The position numbers were made by a program, and so were the translations under genes. The notes under the pieces are model-generated. The model saw only the letters and a list, made by a program, of their open reading frames with translations. It was not told the origin of the DNA and did not search any database. Of a DNA stretch of 64,000 nucleotides, positions 32,569 through 43,528 are shown in pieces; the stretch's first letter is position 1, and each line of letters starts with the position of its first letter. The stretch is from NCBI RefSeq assembly GCF_025966695.1, contig NZ_JAOEIY010000003.1, forward strand, positions 248,001-312,000, written 5' to 3'. The stretch comes from Stutzerimonas sp. S1. Its GTDB lineage: Bacteria > Pseudomonadota > Gammaproteobacteria > Pseudomonadales > Pseudomonadaceae.

Positions 32569-33783
32569 ATGAAATTGCCGATTTACCTGGATTATTCCGC
32601 TACCACTCCGGTCGATCCGTGTGTCGCCGCGAAGATGATCGAATGCCTGACTATCGATGGCAATTTCGGTAATCCGGCGTCGCGCTCCCATGCCTTCGGC
32701 TGGCGAGCAGAGGAGGCAGTGGAAAATGCGCGGCGCCAGGTGGCGGAGCTGGTCAATGCCGATCCGCGGGAGATTGTCTGGACTTCCGGTGCGACCGAGT
32801 CCGACAACCTTGCGATCAAAGGTGTCGCGCATTTCTATGCCTCCAAGGGCAAGCACATCGTTACCACCAAGATCGAGCACAAGGCGGTGCTGGATACCAC
32901 CCGCCAGCTTGAGCGTGAGGGTTTCGAAGTCACCTATATCGAGCCGGGTGAGGACGGCATCATTACTCCGGCAATGGTTGAGACAGCGCTGCGCGATGAC
33001 ACCATTCTGGTTTCGGTGATGCATGTGAACAACGAGATCGGCACGATCAACGATATCGCGGCCATCGGCGAGCTGACTCGCTCTCGCGGCGTACTGTTCC
33101 ATGTCGATGCCGCCCAGTCGACCGGTAAGGTCGAGATCGATCTGGAGGCCATGAAGGTCGATCTGATGTCTTTTTCAGCGCACAAGACTTACGGGCCGAA
33201 GGGCGTGGGCGCGCTTTATGTGCGTCGCAAACCGCGTGTACGTCTCGAAGCGCAGATGCATGGCGGTGGGCACGAGCGTGGTATGCGCTCCGGCACGCTG
33301 GCGACCCATCAACTGGTTGGCATGGGCGAGGCGTTCCGCATTGCGAAAGAAGAAATGGCGCAGGAGAACGAGCGTATCCGTGGGTTGCGCGACCGCTTCT
33401 TCAAGCAGGTGGAGCATCTCGAGGAGTTGTACGTGAATGGCAGCATGACCGCTCGCGTGCCGCACAACCTCAATCTGAGTTTCAACTATGTGGAAGGCGA
33501 GTCGCTGATCATGGCGCTCAAGGATTTGGCGGTTTCCTCCGGGTCTGCCTGCACCTCTGCATCGCTCGAGCCTTCTTACGTACTGCGCGCCTTGGGGCGC
33601 AACGACGAGCTGGCACATAGCTCGATCCGTTTCACCTTCGGCCGCTTCACCACCGAAGAAGAGATCGACTACGCCGCGAACAAGGTGAGCGAGGCGGTAA
33701 CCAAATTGCGCGAGCTTTCCCCTCTGTGGGACATGTTCAAAGACGGTATCGACATTTCCAAGGTCGAGTGGCAGGCCCACTGA
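32569..33783 (+). CDS. iscS: Cysteine desulfurase IscS
   Basis: A pyridoxal-phosphate enzyme that takes sulfur from cysteine as a persulfide and hands it to IscU and to tRNA thiolation. In the 404-residue product Lys206 (Ser-Ala-His-Lys-Thr) binds PLP. Cys328 in Ser-Gly-Ser-Ala-Cys-Thr-Ser is the persulfide carrier on the mobile loop. The C-terminus ends Val-Glu-Trp-Gln-Ala-His, the IscU-contacting tail of housekeeping IscS. AGGAGA precedes the ATG. Confidence 0.98.
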   Translation: MKLPIYLDYSATTPVDPCVAAKMIECLTIDGNFGNPASRSHAFGWRAEEAVENARRQVAELVNADPREIVWTSGATESDNLAIKGVAHFYASKGKHIVTTKIEHKAVLDTTRQLEREGFEVTYIEPGEDGIITPAMVETALRDDTILVSVMHVNNEIGTINDIAAIGELTRSRGVLFHVDAAQSTGKVEIDLEAMKVDLMSFSAHKTYGPKGVGALYVRRKPRVRLEAQMHGGGHERGMRSGTLATHQLVGMGEAFRIAKEEMAQENERIRGLRDRFFKQVEHLEELYVNGSMTARVPHNLNLSFNYVEGESLIMALKDLAVSSGSACTSASLEPSYVLRALGRNDELAHSSIRFTFGRFTTEEEIDYAANKVSEAVTKLRELSPLWDMFKDGIDISKVEWQAH

Positions 33784-33826
33784 TCGCGTCGAGTTCCGCA
33801 ACGCTTGATTCAAAGAGGATTGCACC

Positions 33827-34213
33827 ATGGCTTACAGTGAAAAGGTCATCGACCACTACGAAAATCCGCGCAACGTCGGCAAGTTCGACGCCGAGGACCC
33901 GAACATCGGGACTGGGATGGTTGGCGCTCCGGCGTGCGGTGACGTAATGCGTTTGCAGATCAAGGTAAACGAACAAGGCATCATCGAAGACGCCAAGTTT
34001 AAAACCTATGGTTGCGGCTCGGCGATCGCTTCCAGCTCCCTGGCTACGGAGTGGATGAAGGGTAAGACGCTGGAGGAAGCCGAAACCATCAAGAACACCC
34101 AGCTCGCCGAAGAGTTGGCGCTGCCACCAGTGAAGATTCACTGCTCGGTGCTTGCTGAAGACGCGATCAAGGCAGCAGTGCGCGACTATCGCGAGAAGAA
34201 AGGCCTGCTCTAA
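33827..34213 (+). CDS. iscU: Fe-S cluster assembly scaffold IscU
   Basis: Scaffold on which [2Fe-2S] clusters are built. In the 128-residue protein the ligands Cys37, Asp39, Cys63 and Cys106 are present. The HscA recognition motif Leu-Pro-Pro-Val-Lys lies at 99-103. It lies 43 bases after iscS and is followed by iscA. Confidence 0.98.
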   Translation: MAYSEKVIDHYENPRNVGKFDAEDPNIGTGMVGAPACGDVMRLQIKVNEQGIIEDAKFKTYGCGSAIASSSLATEWMKGKTLEEAETIKNTQLAEELALPPVKIHCSVLAEDAIKAAVRDYREKKGLL

Positions 34214-34224
34214 GGAGGTTGTCG

Positions 34225-34548
34225 ATGGCTATCACCATGACCGAAGCTGCTGCTCTGCACGTTCGCCGGTCGCTCGAGGGGCGCGGTAAAGGGGTTGGGG
34301 TGCGTCTGGGGGTGCGGACCACCGGCTGCTCCGGCCTGGCTTATGTGCTTGAGTTCGTCGATGAGACGGCGGCAGAGGATGCCGTGTTCGAGAGTCATGG
34401 CGTCAAGGTCATCATTGATCCGAAGAGCCTGGTGTACCTCGACGGTACCGAGCTCGATTTCGTTCGCGAAGGGCTCAACGAAGGCTTCAAGTTCAACAAC
34501 CCGAACGTGCGTGGCGAATGTGGCTGCGGCGAGAGCTTCAATATCTGA
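34225..34548 (+). CDS. iscA: A-type Fe-S carrier IscA
   Basis: Carries or matures clusters for target proteins. The 107-residue product has the three A-type cysteines Cys35, Cys99 and Cys101 (Gly-Glu-Cys-Gly-Cys-Gly). AAGGAGG at 34212-34218 places the start at ATG 34225, not at the in-frame TTG 34219. Confidence 0.97.
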   Translation: MAITMTEAAALHVRRSLEGRGKGVGVRLGVRTTGCSGLAYVLEFVDETAAEDAVFESHGVKVIIDPKSLVYLDGTELDFVREGLNEGFKFNNPNVRGECGCGESFNI

Positions 34549-34555
34549 GGGCGCT

Positions 34556-35077
34556 GTGGGCAATCCCTGTCATTACGCACTGTTCGATCTCCAGCCCGAT
34601 TTCGATGTCGATCTCAACGATCTTTCGGTGCGTTACCGCAATCTTGCGCGCCAGGTTCATCCGGATCGGTTCGCGGATGCCGGTGAATCCGAACAGCGCC
34701 AGGCGCTGGAGCGCTCAGCCAACCTCAACGAGGCCTACCAGACGCTGAAAAGCCCTGCGCGACGGGCTCGCTATCTGCTGAGCTTGGATGGGCATGATCT
34801 GCCGCTGGAAGCCACTGTGCAGGATCCGGCGTTCCTCATGCAGCAGATGCACTGGCGTGAGGAGTTGGAAGAGTTGCACGAGCGGGCCGATCTCGCCGGT
34901 GTGACGGCTTTCAAGTTGCGCTTGAAGGATGCACAGCTTGCGTTGGATGAGCGCTTTGCGCAGGTCTGGCGCGATGCCGCGTTGCGCGAAGAGGCCGAGC
35001 GTCTCGTGCGCCGCATGCAGTTTCTCGACAAGCTATCCCAGGAAGTGCGCCAACTCGAAGAGCGCCTCGACGATTAA
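34556..35077 (+). CDS. hscB: Co-chaperone HscB (GTG start)
   Basis: J-domain partner of HscA that brings IscU to the chaperone. The 173-residue product has an N-terminal J domain with His-Pro-Asp at 35-37 and a C-terminal three-helix bundle that binds IscU. I chose GTG 34556, giving [10 protein letters not shown], the family start and length; it is 7 bases after the iscA stop. Confidence 0.96.
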   Translation: MGNPCHYALFDLQPDFDVDLNDLSVRYRNLARQVHPDRFADAGESEQRQALERSANLNEAYQTLKSPARRARYLLSLDGHDLPLEATVQDPAFLMQQMHWREELEELHERADLAGVTAFKLRLKDAQLALDERFAQVWRDAALREEAERLVRRMQFLDKLSQEVRQLEERLDD

Positions 35078-35119
35078 CCCTCGCGTGGCGCTTGGCGCTG
35101 CGCCCGATGTCAGACTGAT

Positions 35120-36982
35120 ATGGCCTTACTTCAGATTGCCGAGCCCGGTCAAACTCCCCAGCCCCATCAGCGACGCCTCGCCGTCGGGATCGACTTGGGA
35201 ACTACCAACTCACTTGTTGCTGCGCTGCGCAGCGGGGTCACCGCTCCGCTGGCCGATGCCGAGGGGCGGGTGATCCTGCCATCCGTGGTGCGTTACCACG
35301 CCGATCGCATCGAGGTTGGTGACAACGCCAAGCTGGCCGCCGCCGACGATCCTTTCAATACCATTAGTTCCGTCAAGCGGCTGATGGGGCGGGGGCTTGC
35401 CGATGTGAAGCAGTTGGGCGACCAACTGCCTTATCGTTTCCGCGAGGGCGAGTCGCAGATGCCCTTCATCGAGACGGTGCAGGGGCCTAAAAGCCCGGTG
35501 GAGATATCTGCCGAGATTCTGGGTGAGCTACGCCGGCGTGCCGAGGCTACCTTGGGTGGCGATTTGGTCGGCGCGGTGATCACGGTTCCGGCGTATTTCG
35601 ATGATGCGCAGCGACAGGCGACCAAGGATGCGGCGCGTATTGCCGGTTTGAATGTGCTGCGTTTGCTCAATGAGCCGACTGCGGCGGCCGTCGCCTACGG
35701 GCTTGACCGGCAGGCGGAGGGGGTGGTTGCCATCTACGATCTGGGCGGTGGCACGTTCGATATCTCCATTCTGCGGCTTACCAAGGGTGTATTCGAGGTG
35801 TTGGCCACGGGCGGTGATACTGCTTTGGGCGGTGACGACTTCGATCATGCGGTGGCTGGCTGGATCCTTGGACAGGCGGGCATCTCTGGTGATCTGGAGC
35901 CTGGTGCCCAGCGTGAGCTATTGAAGACCGCCTGTAGCGCCAAGGAGCGGCTGACCGATGTTGATGCTGTGGGCGTCGCATATGCTGACTGGCGGGGTGT
36001 GCTTGATCGCTCCACCTTCGATGCGCTGATCGAGCCGATGGTTGCTCGCAGTCTCAAGTCCTGTCGGCGTGCGGTGCGGGATTCGGGCGTCGAACTGGAA
36101 GAGGTCGGCGCCGTCGTCATGGTTGGCGGCTCGACACGAGTGCCATTTGTGCGCAGTTCAGTGGGGCAGATGTTCGGTCGTGAGCCGCTGACCGATATCG
36201 ATCCTGACGAAGTGGTGGCGATCGGCGCGGCCATCCAGGCCGAAACTCTTGCGGGCAACAATCGCGATGGCGACGAGTTGTTGCTGCTGGACGTGATACC
36301 CCTGTCGTTAGGGCTGGAAACCATGGGCGGCCTGATGGAGAAGATCATTCCGCGCAACACTACTATTCCAGTTGCGCGTGCCCAGGATTTCACCACTTAC
36401 AAAGATGGTCAGTCGGCCATGATGATTCACGTGTTGCAGGGCGAGCGTGAGCTGATCAGCGACTGCCGCTCGCTGGCGCGCTTCGAGTTGCGCGGCATCC
36501 CACCGATGGTCGCCGGCGCAGCGAAGATCCGTGTGACTTTTCAGGTTGATGCTGATGGCCTGCTGAGCGTTTCCGCGCGCGAGCTGGCATCGGGTGTCGA
36601 GGCCAGCATCCAGGTAAAGCCCTCCTACGGGCTGACCGATGGCGAGATCGCGCGCATGCTCGAGGACTCGTTCCGCAAGGCTGGCGAAGACAAGCAGGCG
36701 CGTGCTCTGCGCGAGCAGCTGGTCGATGCCCGGCGTTTGCTTGAAGCCGTGGATGCGGCGCTCGCAGCCGATGGTGAGCGCCTGCTGAGCGCCGAAGAGC
36801 GGGTGGCGATCGAGGCGCAAATGGGAACGCTGCGTGCCATGCTCGACAGCGAGGATGGTGTGGCGATCGAGCGTCAGATCAAACGACTCAGCCAGATAAC
36901 CGATGCCTTTGCTGCGCGTCGGCTGGATTCAACCGTCAAGGCCGCTCTGGCCGGGCGACGGCTCAACGATATCGAGGATTGA
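35120..36982 (+). CDS. hscA: Fe-S assembly Hsp70 chaperone HscA
   Basis: A specialised Hsp70 that releases the cluster from IscU using ATP. The 620-residue protein has the nucleotide-binding motifs Gly-Ile-Asp-Leu-Gly-Thr-Thr-Asn-Ser (about 22-30) and Asp-Leu-Gly-Gly-Gly-Thr-Phe-Asp. The substrate-binding domain begins at about 390. It lacks the acidic Glu-Glu-Val-Asp-like tail of DnaK, as expected for HscA. It lies between hscB and fdx; only 5 bases separate it from fdx. Confidence 0.97.
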   Translation: MALLQIAEPGQTPQPHQRRLAVGIDLGTTNSLVAALRSGVTAPLADAEGRVILPSVVRYHADRIEVGDNAKLAAADDPFNTISSVKRLMGRGLADVKQLGDQLPYRFREGESQMPFIETVQGPKSPVEISAEILGELRRRAEATLGGDLVGAVITVPAYFDDAQRQATKDAARIAGLNVLRLLNEPTAAAVAYGLDRQAEGVVAIYDLGGGTFDISILRLTKGVFEVLATGGDTALGGDDFDHAVAGWILGQAGISGDLEPGAQRELLKTACSAKERLTDVDAVGVAYADWRGVLDRSTFDALIEPMVARSLKSCRRAVRDSGVELEEVGAVVMVGGSTRVPFVRSSVGQMFGREPLTDIDPDEVVAIGAAIQAETLAGNNRDGDELLLLDVIPLSLGLETMGGLMEKIIPRNTTIPVARAQDFTTYKDGQSAMMIHVLQGERELISDCRSLARFELRGIPPMVAGAAKIRVTFQVDADGLLSVSARELASGVEASIQVKPSYGLTDGEIARMLEDSFRKAGEDKQARALREQLVDARRLLEAVDAALAADGERLLSAEERVAIEAQMGTLRAMLDSEDGVAIERQIKRLSQITDAFAARRLDSTVKAALAGRRLNDIED

Positions 36983-36987
36983 CCTAG

Positions 36988-37326
36988 ATGCCGCAGATCA
37001 TCTTTCTGCCCAACGCCGAGCATTGCCCCGAGGGTGCCGTAATCGAGGCGCAAGCCGGTGAGACTGTACTGGATGCCGCTCTGCGCAACGGTATCGACAT
37101 TGAGCATGCCTGTGAAAAGTCCTGTGCCTGCACCACTTGTCATGTGGTGATTCGCGAAGGCTTCGGCAGTCTTGAGCCGTCCGATGAGCTGGAAGACGAC
37201 ATGCTGGACAAGGCGTGGGGGCTGGAGCCGACCTCGCGGCTCTCCTGTCAGGCGGTCGTCGACAATGTCGATCTGGTCGTGGAGATTCCGAAGTACACCA
37301 TAAATCAGGTTTCCGAAGGGCACTGA
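36988..37326 (+). CDS. fdx: Isc-type [2Fe-2S] ferredoxin
   Basis: Supplies electrons for cluster assembly by IscU-IscS. The 112-residue adrenodoxin-type ferredoxin has ligands Cys42, Cys48, Cys51 and Cys87, with an additional Cys46 seen in this family (Cys-Glu-Lys-Ser-Cys-Ala-Cys-Thr-Thr-Cys). Confidence 0.97.
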   Translation: MPQIIFLPNAEHCPEGAVIEAQAGETVLDAALRNGIDIEHACEKSCACTTCHVVIREGFGSLEPSDELEDDMLDKAWGLEPTSRLSCQAVVDNVDLVVEIPKYTINQVSEGH

Positions 37327-37342
37327 GGCGAGGAGGGCATTC

Positions 37343-37543
37343 ATGAGTCTGCATTGGACCGATGTACTGGATATCGCCATCGAGCTGACGGAAGCCAAGC
37401 CGGATGTCGATCCGCGCTACGTGAACTTTGTCGAGTTGCATCGTTGGGTGGTCGAGCTTCCGGATTTCGGCGACGATCCCCAGCGTGGTGGCGAGAAGGT
37501 GCTTGAGGCGATCCAGGCAGCATGGATCGAAGAGGCACGGTAG
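37343..37543 (+). CDS. iscX: IscX (iron-binding regulator of IscS)
   Basis: A 66-residue acidic protein that binds IscS and tunes cluster assembly; it closes the isc operon. It opens Met-Ser-Leu-His-Trp-Thr-Asp-Val, and the Asp-Ile-Ala and Asp-Pro-Arg-Tyr-Val-Asn-Phe segments are family hallmarks, with the iron-binding acidic patch on the helices. GAGG stands about 7 bases before the ATG. Confidence 0.95.
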   Translation: MSLHWTDVLDIAIELTEAKPDVDPRYVNFVELHRWVVELPDFGDDPQRGGEKVLEAIQAAWIEEAR

Positions 37544-37637
37544 CCTTCAGACTCGTTGCGCTACCGCTGTCATGCTCCACCGCAGGGGCATGCGCTTCTT
37601 CCTCGTGGCCGCTGGCTACCCTTATGTTTTGGCCCGA

Positions 37638-37658
37638 ACCCGCGTATGATTCGCGGGT
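37638..37658 (+). promoter_or_regulatory. Hairpin before ndk, terminator of isc or promoter of ndk
   Basis: ACCCGCG and CGCGGGT pair across a 7-base loop. T-rich sequence follows (TTTACTCGTTTGTTTT), so this could be a weak terminator of the isc operon. The loop contains TATGAT, a good -10 box, 48 bases before the ndk ATG, with only a weak -35 (TTATGT) at 17-base spacing. Either or both functions are possible. Confidence 0.45.
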
Positions 37659-37697
37659 TTACTCGTTTGTTTTAACCCATCAGTTTTGGAGTCCTAC

Positions 37698-38129
37698 ATG
37701 GCCCTGCAACGCACCTTCTCCATCATCAAGCCTGACGCTGTCGCCAAGAACGTGATCGGCGAAATCACCACCCGTTTCGAGAAGGCCGGCCTGCGCGTCG
37801 TCGCTTCCAAGATGGTTCAGCTGTCCGAGCGCGAAGCTGCTGGTTTCTACGCCGAGCACAGCGAGCGTGGCTTCTTCAAGGACCTGGTTGCCTTCATGAC
37901 TTCCGGTCCGGTCATTGTTCAGGTGCTGGAAGGCGAAAACGCCATTGCCAAGAACCGTGAGCTGATGGGTGCTACCAACCCGAAGGAAGCTGCTCCGGGC
38001 ACCATCCGCGCCGACTTCGCTGTCTCCATCGACGAGAACGCCGTTCACGGTTCCGATTCGGAAGCCTCGGCCGCCCGCGAAATCGCCTACTTCTTCGCTG
38101 CCACCGAAGTGTGCGCACGCATTCGCTGA
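37698..38129 (+). CDS. ndk: Nucleoside diphosphate kinase
   Basis: Transfers phosphate between nucleoside tri- and diphosphates through a phosphohistidine. The 143-residue protein has His117 in Asn-Ala-Val-His-Gly-Ser-Asp-Ser and the Thr-Phe-Ser-Ile-Ile-Lys-Pro-Asp-Ala start. The ATG at 37698 has TTGGAG upstream. The codons are strongly biased, as for a highly expressed gene. Confidence 0.98.
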
Positions 38130-38148
38130 GTGAGCGAAGGTGAATCCA

Positions 38149-39297
38149 ATGATTGCCACGACCGGTAAGGTGAATCTGCTGGGCCTAACCCAGCCGCAAC
38201 TGGAAAGCTTCTTCGAGTCCATCGGAGAGAAGCGTTTTCGCGCCGGTCAGGTGATGAAATGGATTCACCACTTTGGCGTCGATGATTTCGATGCCATGAG
38301 CAATCTTGGCAAGGCCCTGCGCGAAAAGCTCAAGGCCTGTGCCGAGATTCGCGGCCCGGAGATCGTCAGTGAAGACATCTCCAACGATGGCACCCGCAAA
38401 TGGGTGGTACGTGTCGCTTCGGGCAGCTGTGTGGAGACGGTATATATCCCGCAGGGCGGTCGCGGCACGCTATGCGTTTCGTCGCAGGCCGGCTGTGCGC
38501 TGGACTGCAGCTTTTGCTCCACTGGTAAACAGGGTTTCAACAGCAACCTCACCGCTGCCGAAGTGATCGGTCAGGTGTGGATTGCCAACAAGTCTTTCGG
38601 CACCGTCCCGGCGAAAGTCGATCGCGCCATTACCAACGTGGTGATGATGGGGATGGGTGAGCCGCTGCTGAATTTCGACAACGTGGTCGCCGCCATGCAG
38701 ATCATGATGGATGACCTCGGTTATGGCATTTCCAAACGCAAGGTCACTTTGTCGACGTCAGGCGTGGTGCCGATGATCGACGAGCTGGCCAAAGTCATCG
38801 ACGTTTCCCTGGCGCTGTCGCTGCACGCGCCGAACGACGCCTTGCGCGACCAGTTGGTACCGATCAACAAGAAGTACCCGCTGGAGATGCTGCTGGCCGC
38901 CTGTCAGCGCTACATCTCGAGGCTGGGCGAGAAGCGCGTACTGACGATCGAGTACACGCTGCTGCAGGGGGTCAACGATCAACCCGAGCATGCCGAGCAG
39001 ATGATTGCACTGCTGGCCAAAATTCCCTGCAAGATCAATTTGATTCCGTTCAATCCATTCCCTCATTCCGGATATGAGCGGCCAAGCAACAATGCCATCC
39101 GCCGTTTTCAGGACATCCTGCATAAAGCCGGGCACAATGTGACGGTGCGTACGACTCGCGGTGAAGATATCGATGCCGCGTGCGGTCAGCTCGTCGGTCA
39201 GGTGCTGGACCGTACCCGTCGGAGCGAGCGTTATATCGCCGTGCGTGAACTTCAGGCCGAGCCTGATGCTGTGCGTACTGCTTCGAACCGATCCTGA
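38149..39297 (+). CDS. rlmN: Dual-specificity RNA methyltransferase RlmN
   Basis: A radical-SAM enzyme that makes 2-methyladenosine at A2503 of 23S rRNA and A37 of some tRNAs. The 382-residue protein has the [4Fe-4S] motif Cys116-X3-Cys120-X2-Cys123. Conserved Gly-Glu-Pro-Leu and Ser-Leu-His-Ala segments are present. I start it at ATG 38149; the in-frame GTG 38140 overlaps the GAAGG binding site. It needs a cluster from the isc genes just upstream. Confidence 0.96.
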   Translation: MIATTGKVNLLGLTQPQLESFFESIGEKRFRAGQVMKWIHHFGVDDFDAMSNLGKALREKLKACAEIRGPEIVSEDISNDGTRKWVVRVASGSCVETVYIPQGGRGTLCVSSQAGCALDCSFCSTGKQGFNSNLTAAEVIGQVWIANKSFGTVPAKVDRAITNVVMMGMGEPLLNFDNVVAAMQIMMDDLGYGISKRKVTLSTSGVVPMIDELAKVIDVSLALSLHAPNDALRDQLVPINKKYPLEMLLAACQRYISRLGEKRVLTIEYTLLQGVNDQPEHAEQMIALLAKIPCKINLIPFNPFPHSGYERPSNNAIRRFQDILHKAGHNVTVRTTRGEDIDAACGQLVGQVLDRTRRSERYIAVRELQAEPDAVRTASNRS

Positions 39298-39308
39298 GGG
39301 GGATACTG

Positions 39309-40067
39309 ATGACCTTGCGCGTTGCGCTGCTGTTTCTATTGGCCTGCCTGATGGCAGGTTGTGTGTCGTCCGGGAATGTCGATCCGCTTAAGACCGAGGA
39401 AGGTCGTCAACAGGCGCGTGATGCCTATATCCAGCTCGGTATCGGTTATCTGCAGCAAGGCGCCGCGTCGCGAGCCAAGACGCCGCTGCGCAAGGCCCTC
39501 GAACTCGATCCGCGCAGTGCCGATGCGCATGCCGCCTTGGCGCTGGTTTTCCAGACTGAAATGGAAAACGATCTTGCCGACAAGCACTATCGCGAAGCGC
39601 TGGCCAACCGTAAGGACGCCCGAATTCTCAACAATTACGGCAGTTTTCTGTTCGAGCAGCAGCGCTATGCGGAGGCACTCGAACGCTTCACCGAGGCGTC
39701 CGAAGACAATCTTTACACGGAGCGCGCCAGGGTCTTTCAGAATATGGGCATGACCGCGTTGAAGTTGAATCAACCGGAGCTGGCCGAGAAGTATTTTACA
39801 CGTGCGCTGCGTCTGGATAGTCGTCAGCCCGGCGCACTTCTGGAGCTGGCGCTGCTGGCGTATGAAGCCAAGCAGTACGTCCCCGCCAAGGATTATTACG
39901 ACAGCTTCAGCCGGCTTTCCGAGCAGAACGCCCGTAGTCTGTTGCTTGGGATCCACTTGGCCCATATCCACGGGAATCGCGACAAGGCGGCGAGCCTGGC
40001 ACTGCAGCTCAAGCGTCTGTATCCCGGAACGGCCGAATACCAGCAATATCTTTCGGAGCAACGATGA
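39309..40067 (+). CDS. pilW: Type IV pilus biogenesis lipoprotein PilW/PilF
   Basis: A TPR lipoprotein (called PilF in P. aeruginosa) that helps the PilQ secretin insert and assemble in the outer membrane. The 252-residue product has a lipobox with Cys18 (Leu-Met-Ala-Gly-Cys) and about six TPR units from 35 to 250. Its stop overlaps the rodZ start (ATGA). Confidence 0.95.
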   Translation: MTLRVALLFLLACLMAGCVSSGNVDPLKTEEGRQQARDAYIQLGIGYLQQGAASRAKTPLRKALELDPRSADAHAALALVFQTEMENDLADKHYREALANRKDARILNNYGSFLFEQQRYAEALERFTEASEDNLYTERARVFQNMGMTALKLNQPELAEKYFTRALRLDSRQPGALLELALLAYEAKQYVPAKDYYDSFSRLSEQNARSLLLGIHLAHIHGNRDKAASLALQLKRLYPGTAEYQQYLSEQR

Positions 40068-41080
40068 CAGCGCCGCACCAAGAGTCCGTCGCGATGGTCG
40101 CCAATCCGGGCGAAACCCTGCGTACGGCACGTGAGAGCAAGGGTTGGTCGCTCGCATCCGTCGCCCAGCAGCTTAATCTGTCGGAGCGCTCGTTGACGCA
40201 AATCGAGGCAGGCGACTTTAGCCAGCTTCCCGGGCATACCTTCGCCCGAGGTTACGTTAGGGCTTATGCGAAGCTGTTGGGTCTGGATCAGAACCGGCTC
40301 GTCCAAGAGTTCGATCAACATACCGGCACCGACGCTTCGGGCAGCAGTGTCATCAGCCTCGGTCGCATCGAGGAGCCGGGACGATTGTCACGCAGCGTCA
40401 TGCGCCTGTTCGGCTTTGCTCTACTGGTGATCATCGCAGGTGCCAGTTGGTACTGGTGGCAGGAGCGTTCGCAGCGTGCGGAGAGTGCTCCCGGCGTGAC
40501 CGCGCTGGAACGTATCGAAGTGGAGACTGCGGACGGCACCACACAGATTCACATGCTCGACCGGGCGGAAGAGCAGGCGAGCGAGGATGGTGGTCCGGTG
40601 ACCGAAGGTGGCGATGAGCTGCCGCTGTCAACGGATGAGCCGTCCGAGACGGCGATAACGTCGCAGGCTGAGGATGCCCCGTCGGAAGTGACGGCGCCCG
40701 CTGAGGATAGCGAAACGTTACCTGTCGAAGATCCCGTATCAACTATTACGGCGCCGCCGGCGTCCGCACCTACCGCTCCCGAGACCAGCGAGCTGCTAGC
40801 AGCTTCGCCGGCTGAATCGGCAAATAGCCCGGCTGCCGGTGAGGCGCGCCTGGTGCTGCAGTACAGCGCTGATTGCTGGACACGCGTGACCGACGTCGAT
40901 GGTCGTGTTCTTTATAGCGCGCTAGCCAAAGCCGGGAGCGAGCGGATCGTTACCGGCAAGGCTCCGCTCGATGTTCACCTTGGCTACGCGCGTGGCGCGC
41001 AAGTCAGTTACAACGGTGATGCCGTCAATCTTGCCCCGTACACCCGCGGCGAGACGGCCCGCCTCAAGCTGGGACAGTAA
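40064..41080 (+). CDS. rodZ: RodZ-type helix-turn-helix membrane protein
   Basis: Cell-shape protein that links MreB to the membrane. The 338-residue product has a cytoplasmic HTH domain (about 16-80), one membrane helix (about 115-132), a Thr/Pro/Glu-rich periplasmic linker (about 150-255) and a C-terminal DUF4115 beta domain. Position before ispG is conserved. Confidence 0.9.
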   Translation: MTAPHQESVAMVANPGETLRTARESKGWSLASVAQQLNLSERSLTQIEAGDFSQLPGHTFARGYVRAYAKLLGLDQNRLVQEFDQHTGTDASGSSVISLGRIEEPGRLSRSVMRLFGFALLVIIAGASWYWWQERSQRAESAPGVTALERIEVETADGTTQIHMLDRAEEQASEDGGPVTEGGDELPLSTDEPSETAITSQAEDAPSEVTAPAEDSETLPVEDPVSTITAPPASAPTAPETSELLAASPAESANSPAAGEARLVLQYSADCWTRVTDVDGRVLYSALAKAGSERIVTGKAPLDVHLGYARGAQVSYNGDAVNLAPYTRGETARLKLGQ

Positions 41081-41082
41081 AC

Positions 41083-42195
41083 ATGCATTCCGAGTCTCCC
41101 ATCAAGCGACGCCAGTCTCGCAAGATCTGGGTCGGTAACGTTGCCGTCGGTGGCGATGCACCGATTTCGGTGCAAAGCATGACCAACACCGAGACCTGCG
41201 ATGTCGACGCTACGGTCGGACAGATCCGCCGTCTGGCCGACGCCGGTGCGGATATCGTGCGTGTTTCGGTTCCCTCGATGGACGCCGCCGAGGCTTTCGG
41301 CAGGATCAAGCAGCAGGTTCAACTACCGCTGGTTGCTGATATTCACTTCGACTATCAGATCGCACTGCGCGTCGCTGAGCTGGGTGTCGACTGCCTGCGC
41401 ATCAACCCCGGCAACATCGGTCGTGAGGATCGTGTGCGGGCAGTGGTGGAAGCGGCACGTGACAAAGGGATCCCGATCCGTATCGGCGTCAACGCAGGTT
41501 CGCTGGAAAAGGATCTGCAGAAGAAGTACGGCGAACCGACCCCCGAGGCACTGGTCGAGTCGGCGTTGCGTCACGTTGAGCATCTGGATCGCCTCAACTT
41601 CCCTGATTTCAAAGTCAGCGTGAAAGCCTCGGACGTATTCATGGCCGTCGAGGCATATCGGCTGCTGGCCAAGCAGATCGAGCAACCGCTGCATCTGGGG
41701 ATAACCGAAGCTGGAGGTCTGCGCTCCGGGACGGTGAAATCGGCAGTCGGTCTGGGCATGTTGCTTGCCGAGGGAATCGGCGACACCATCCGCATTTCGC
41801 TCGCAGCCGATCCGGTGGAAGAGATCAAGGTCGGTTTCGATATCCTCAAGTCGCTGCATCTGCGTTCGCGCGGTATCAATTTCATCGCCTGTCCAAGCTG
41901 CTCACGGCAGAATTTCGATGTGGTCAAGACCATGAACGAACTCGAGGCACGCGTCGAGGATCTGCTGGTTCCGTTGGACGTCGCGGTCATTGGATGCGTG
42001 GTCAATGGTCCCGGGGAAGCCAAGGAAGCGCATATCGGGCTGACCGGCGGCAGCCCGAGCAACCTGGTCTATATCGACGGCAAGCCGGCACAGAAGCTCA
42101 ACAACGAGAATCTTGTCGATGAGCTGGAGCAACTGATTCGCCGCAAAGCCGCTGAAAAAATCGAAGCGGACGCCGCGCTTATCGCGCGCAGTTGA
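41083..42195 (+). CDS. ispG: 4-hydroxy-3-methylbut-2-enyl diphosphate synthase
   Basis: The sixth step of the MEP isoprenoid pathway, a [4Fe-4S] enzyme. In the 370-residue product Cys270, Cys273, Cys305 and Glu312 form the cluster site (Cys-Pro-Ser-Cys and Gly-Cys-Val-Val-Asn-Gly-Pro-Gly-Glu). It starts two bases after rodZ. Confidence 0.97.
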   Translation: MHSESPIKRRQSRKIWVGNVAVGGDAPISVQSMTNTETCDVDATVGQIRRLADAGADIVRVSVPSMDAAEAFGRIKQQVQLPLVADIHFDYQIALRVAELGVDCLRINPGNIGREDRVRAVVEAARDKGIPIRIGVNAGSLEKDLQKKYGEPTPEALVESALRHVEHLDRLNFPDFKVSVKASDVFMAVEAYRLLAKQIEQPLHLGITEAGGLRSGTVKSAVGLGMLLAEGIGDTIRISLAADPVEEIKVGFDILKSLHLRSRGINFIACPSCSRQNFDVVKTMNELEARVEDLLVPLDVAVIGCVVNGPGEAKEAHIGLTGGSPSNLVYIDGKPAQKLNNENLVDELEQLIRRKAAEKIEADAALIARS

Positions 42196-42211
42196 TTGTT
42201 AAGGAATCCCT

Positions 42212-43501
42212 TTGAGCAAGTCCCTGCAAGCCATTCGTGGCATGAACGACATTCTGCCGGCGCAGACCCCTACCTGGCGTTATCTGGAGGGCACCTTCGC
42301 GCAGCTGCTCGATAGTTACGGTTACAGCGAAATCCGTCTGCCCATCGTCGAGTACACCGAGCTGTTCGCGCGCGGAATCGGCGAGGGTACCGACGTGGTG
42401 GACAAAGAGATGTACACCTTCCGAGATCGCAACGAAGAGTCGCTGACGTTGCGTCCGGAAGGCACGGCTGGCTGTGTCCGTGCAGTACTCGAACATGGTC
42501 TCACCGGCGGTGGCCAGGTACAGAAGCTGTGGTACACCGGGCCGATGTTTCGTTACGAGAAGCCGCAGAAGGGCCGTTATCGCCAGTTTCACCAGATTGG
42601 CGTGGAGGTCTTCAACCAGCCTGGGCCGGATGTCGACGCCGAACTGATCGTGCTTACCGCACGTTTGTGGAAGCAGCTCGGCATGGCCGAAGCGGTGACG
42701 TTGCAGCTCAACAGCCTGGGTTCCAGCGAAGCGCGCGCCGCCTACCGGGATGCGTTGGTAGCCTATCTGCAGCAGCGCTTCGAGCAGCTTGACGAGGACA
42801 GCCAGCGGCGCTTGACCACTAATCCGCTGCGCATCCTCGACAGCAAGAATGCGCAGACGCAGGCGCTGCTGGCCGATGCGCCGACCTTGCATGACTATCT
42901 CGATGATGAATCGCGCAGTCATTTCGAAGGACTCAAGGCGCGTCTGGACGCGGTCGGTGTCGCCTATGAGATCAATCCGAAGCTAGTGCGCGGGCTGGAT
43001 TATTACGGTCGCACCGTGTTCGAGTGGGTAACCGACAAGCTGGGTGCGCAAGGCACCGTCTGTGCTGGCGGACGCTATGACGGGCTGGTCAGTCAGTTCG
43101 GTGGCAAACCCACACCGGGCGTCGGTTTCGCCATGGGGGTCGAGCGGCTGGTGCTGTTGCTGGAAACTCTTGGGCTGGTCCCTGACGCTCTGAACCGTCC
43201 TGCACATGCATTCATTTGTGCATTCGGGGAAGCGGCCGAGTTGGCGGCGCTGGCGTTGGCCGAGCGCTTGCGTGATTCGCTGCCGGGATTGCGCCTGCTG
43301 GTTAACGCCGGCGGGGGCAGCTTCAAGAGCCAGTTCAAGAAGGCGGACAAGAGCGGTGCGCGCTACGCGCTGATTCTGGGTGAGGACGAACTGGCTGGAC
43401 GCGTGGTAGGTTGCAAGCCGCTGCGCGATGACAGCGAACAACAAAGCATTGCCTGGGATGCTCTGCCCGAGCGTCTGGCTGCCTGCCTCGAGCAGGTCTG
43501 A
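42212..43501 (+). CDS. hisS: Histidyl-tRNA synthetase (TTG start)
   Basis: Class II synthetase charging tRNA-His. The 429-residue product has motif 2 ([14 protein letters not shown]) and the HisRS loop Gly-Leu-Asp-Tyr-Tyr. Gly-Gly-Arg-Tyr-Asp-Gly-Leu is also present, followed by a C-terminal anticodon-binding domain from about 325. The start is TTG 42212 with AAGGA 7 bases before; no in-frame ATG is nearer than residue 11. Confidence 0.97.
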   Translation: MSKSLQAIRGMNDILPAQTPTWRYLEGTFAQLLDSYGYSEIRLPIVEYTELFARGIGEGTDVVDKEMYTFRDRNEESLTLRPEGTAGCVRAVLEHGLTGGGQVQKLWYTGPMFRYEKPQKGRYRQFHQIGVEVFNQPGPDVDAELIVLTARLWKQLGMAEAVTLQLNSLGSSEARAAYRDALVAYLQQRFEQLDEDSQRRLTTNPLRILDSKNAQTQALLADAPTLHDYLDDESRSHFEGLKARLDAVGVAYEINPKLVRGLDYYGRTVFEWVTDKLGAQGTVCAGGRYDGLVSQFGGKPTPGVGFAMGVERLVLLLETLGLVPDALNRPAHAFICAFGEAAELAALALAERLRDSLPGLRLLVNAGGGSFKSQFKKADKSGARYALILGEDELAGRVVGCKPLRDDSEQQSIAWDALPERLAACLEQV

Positions 43502-43528
43502 GACTAAGCGAATGAAAGGAGTGACAGC

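Noticed and set aside
36982-37698. Possible extra gene between iscX and ndk
   Set aside because: Open frames there are short, lack ribosome binding sites and overlap the hairpin; fdx and iscX explain the coding part.
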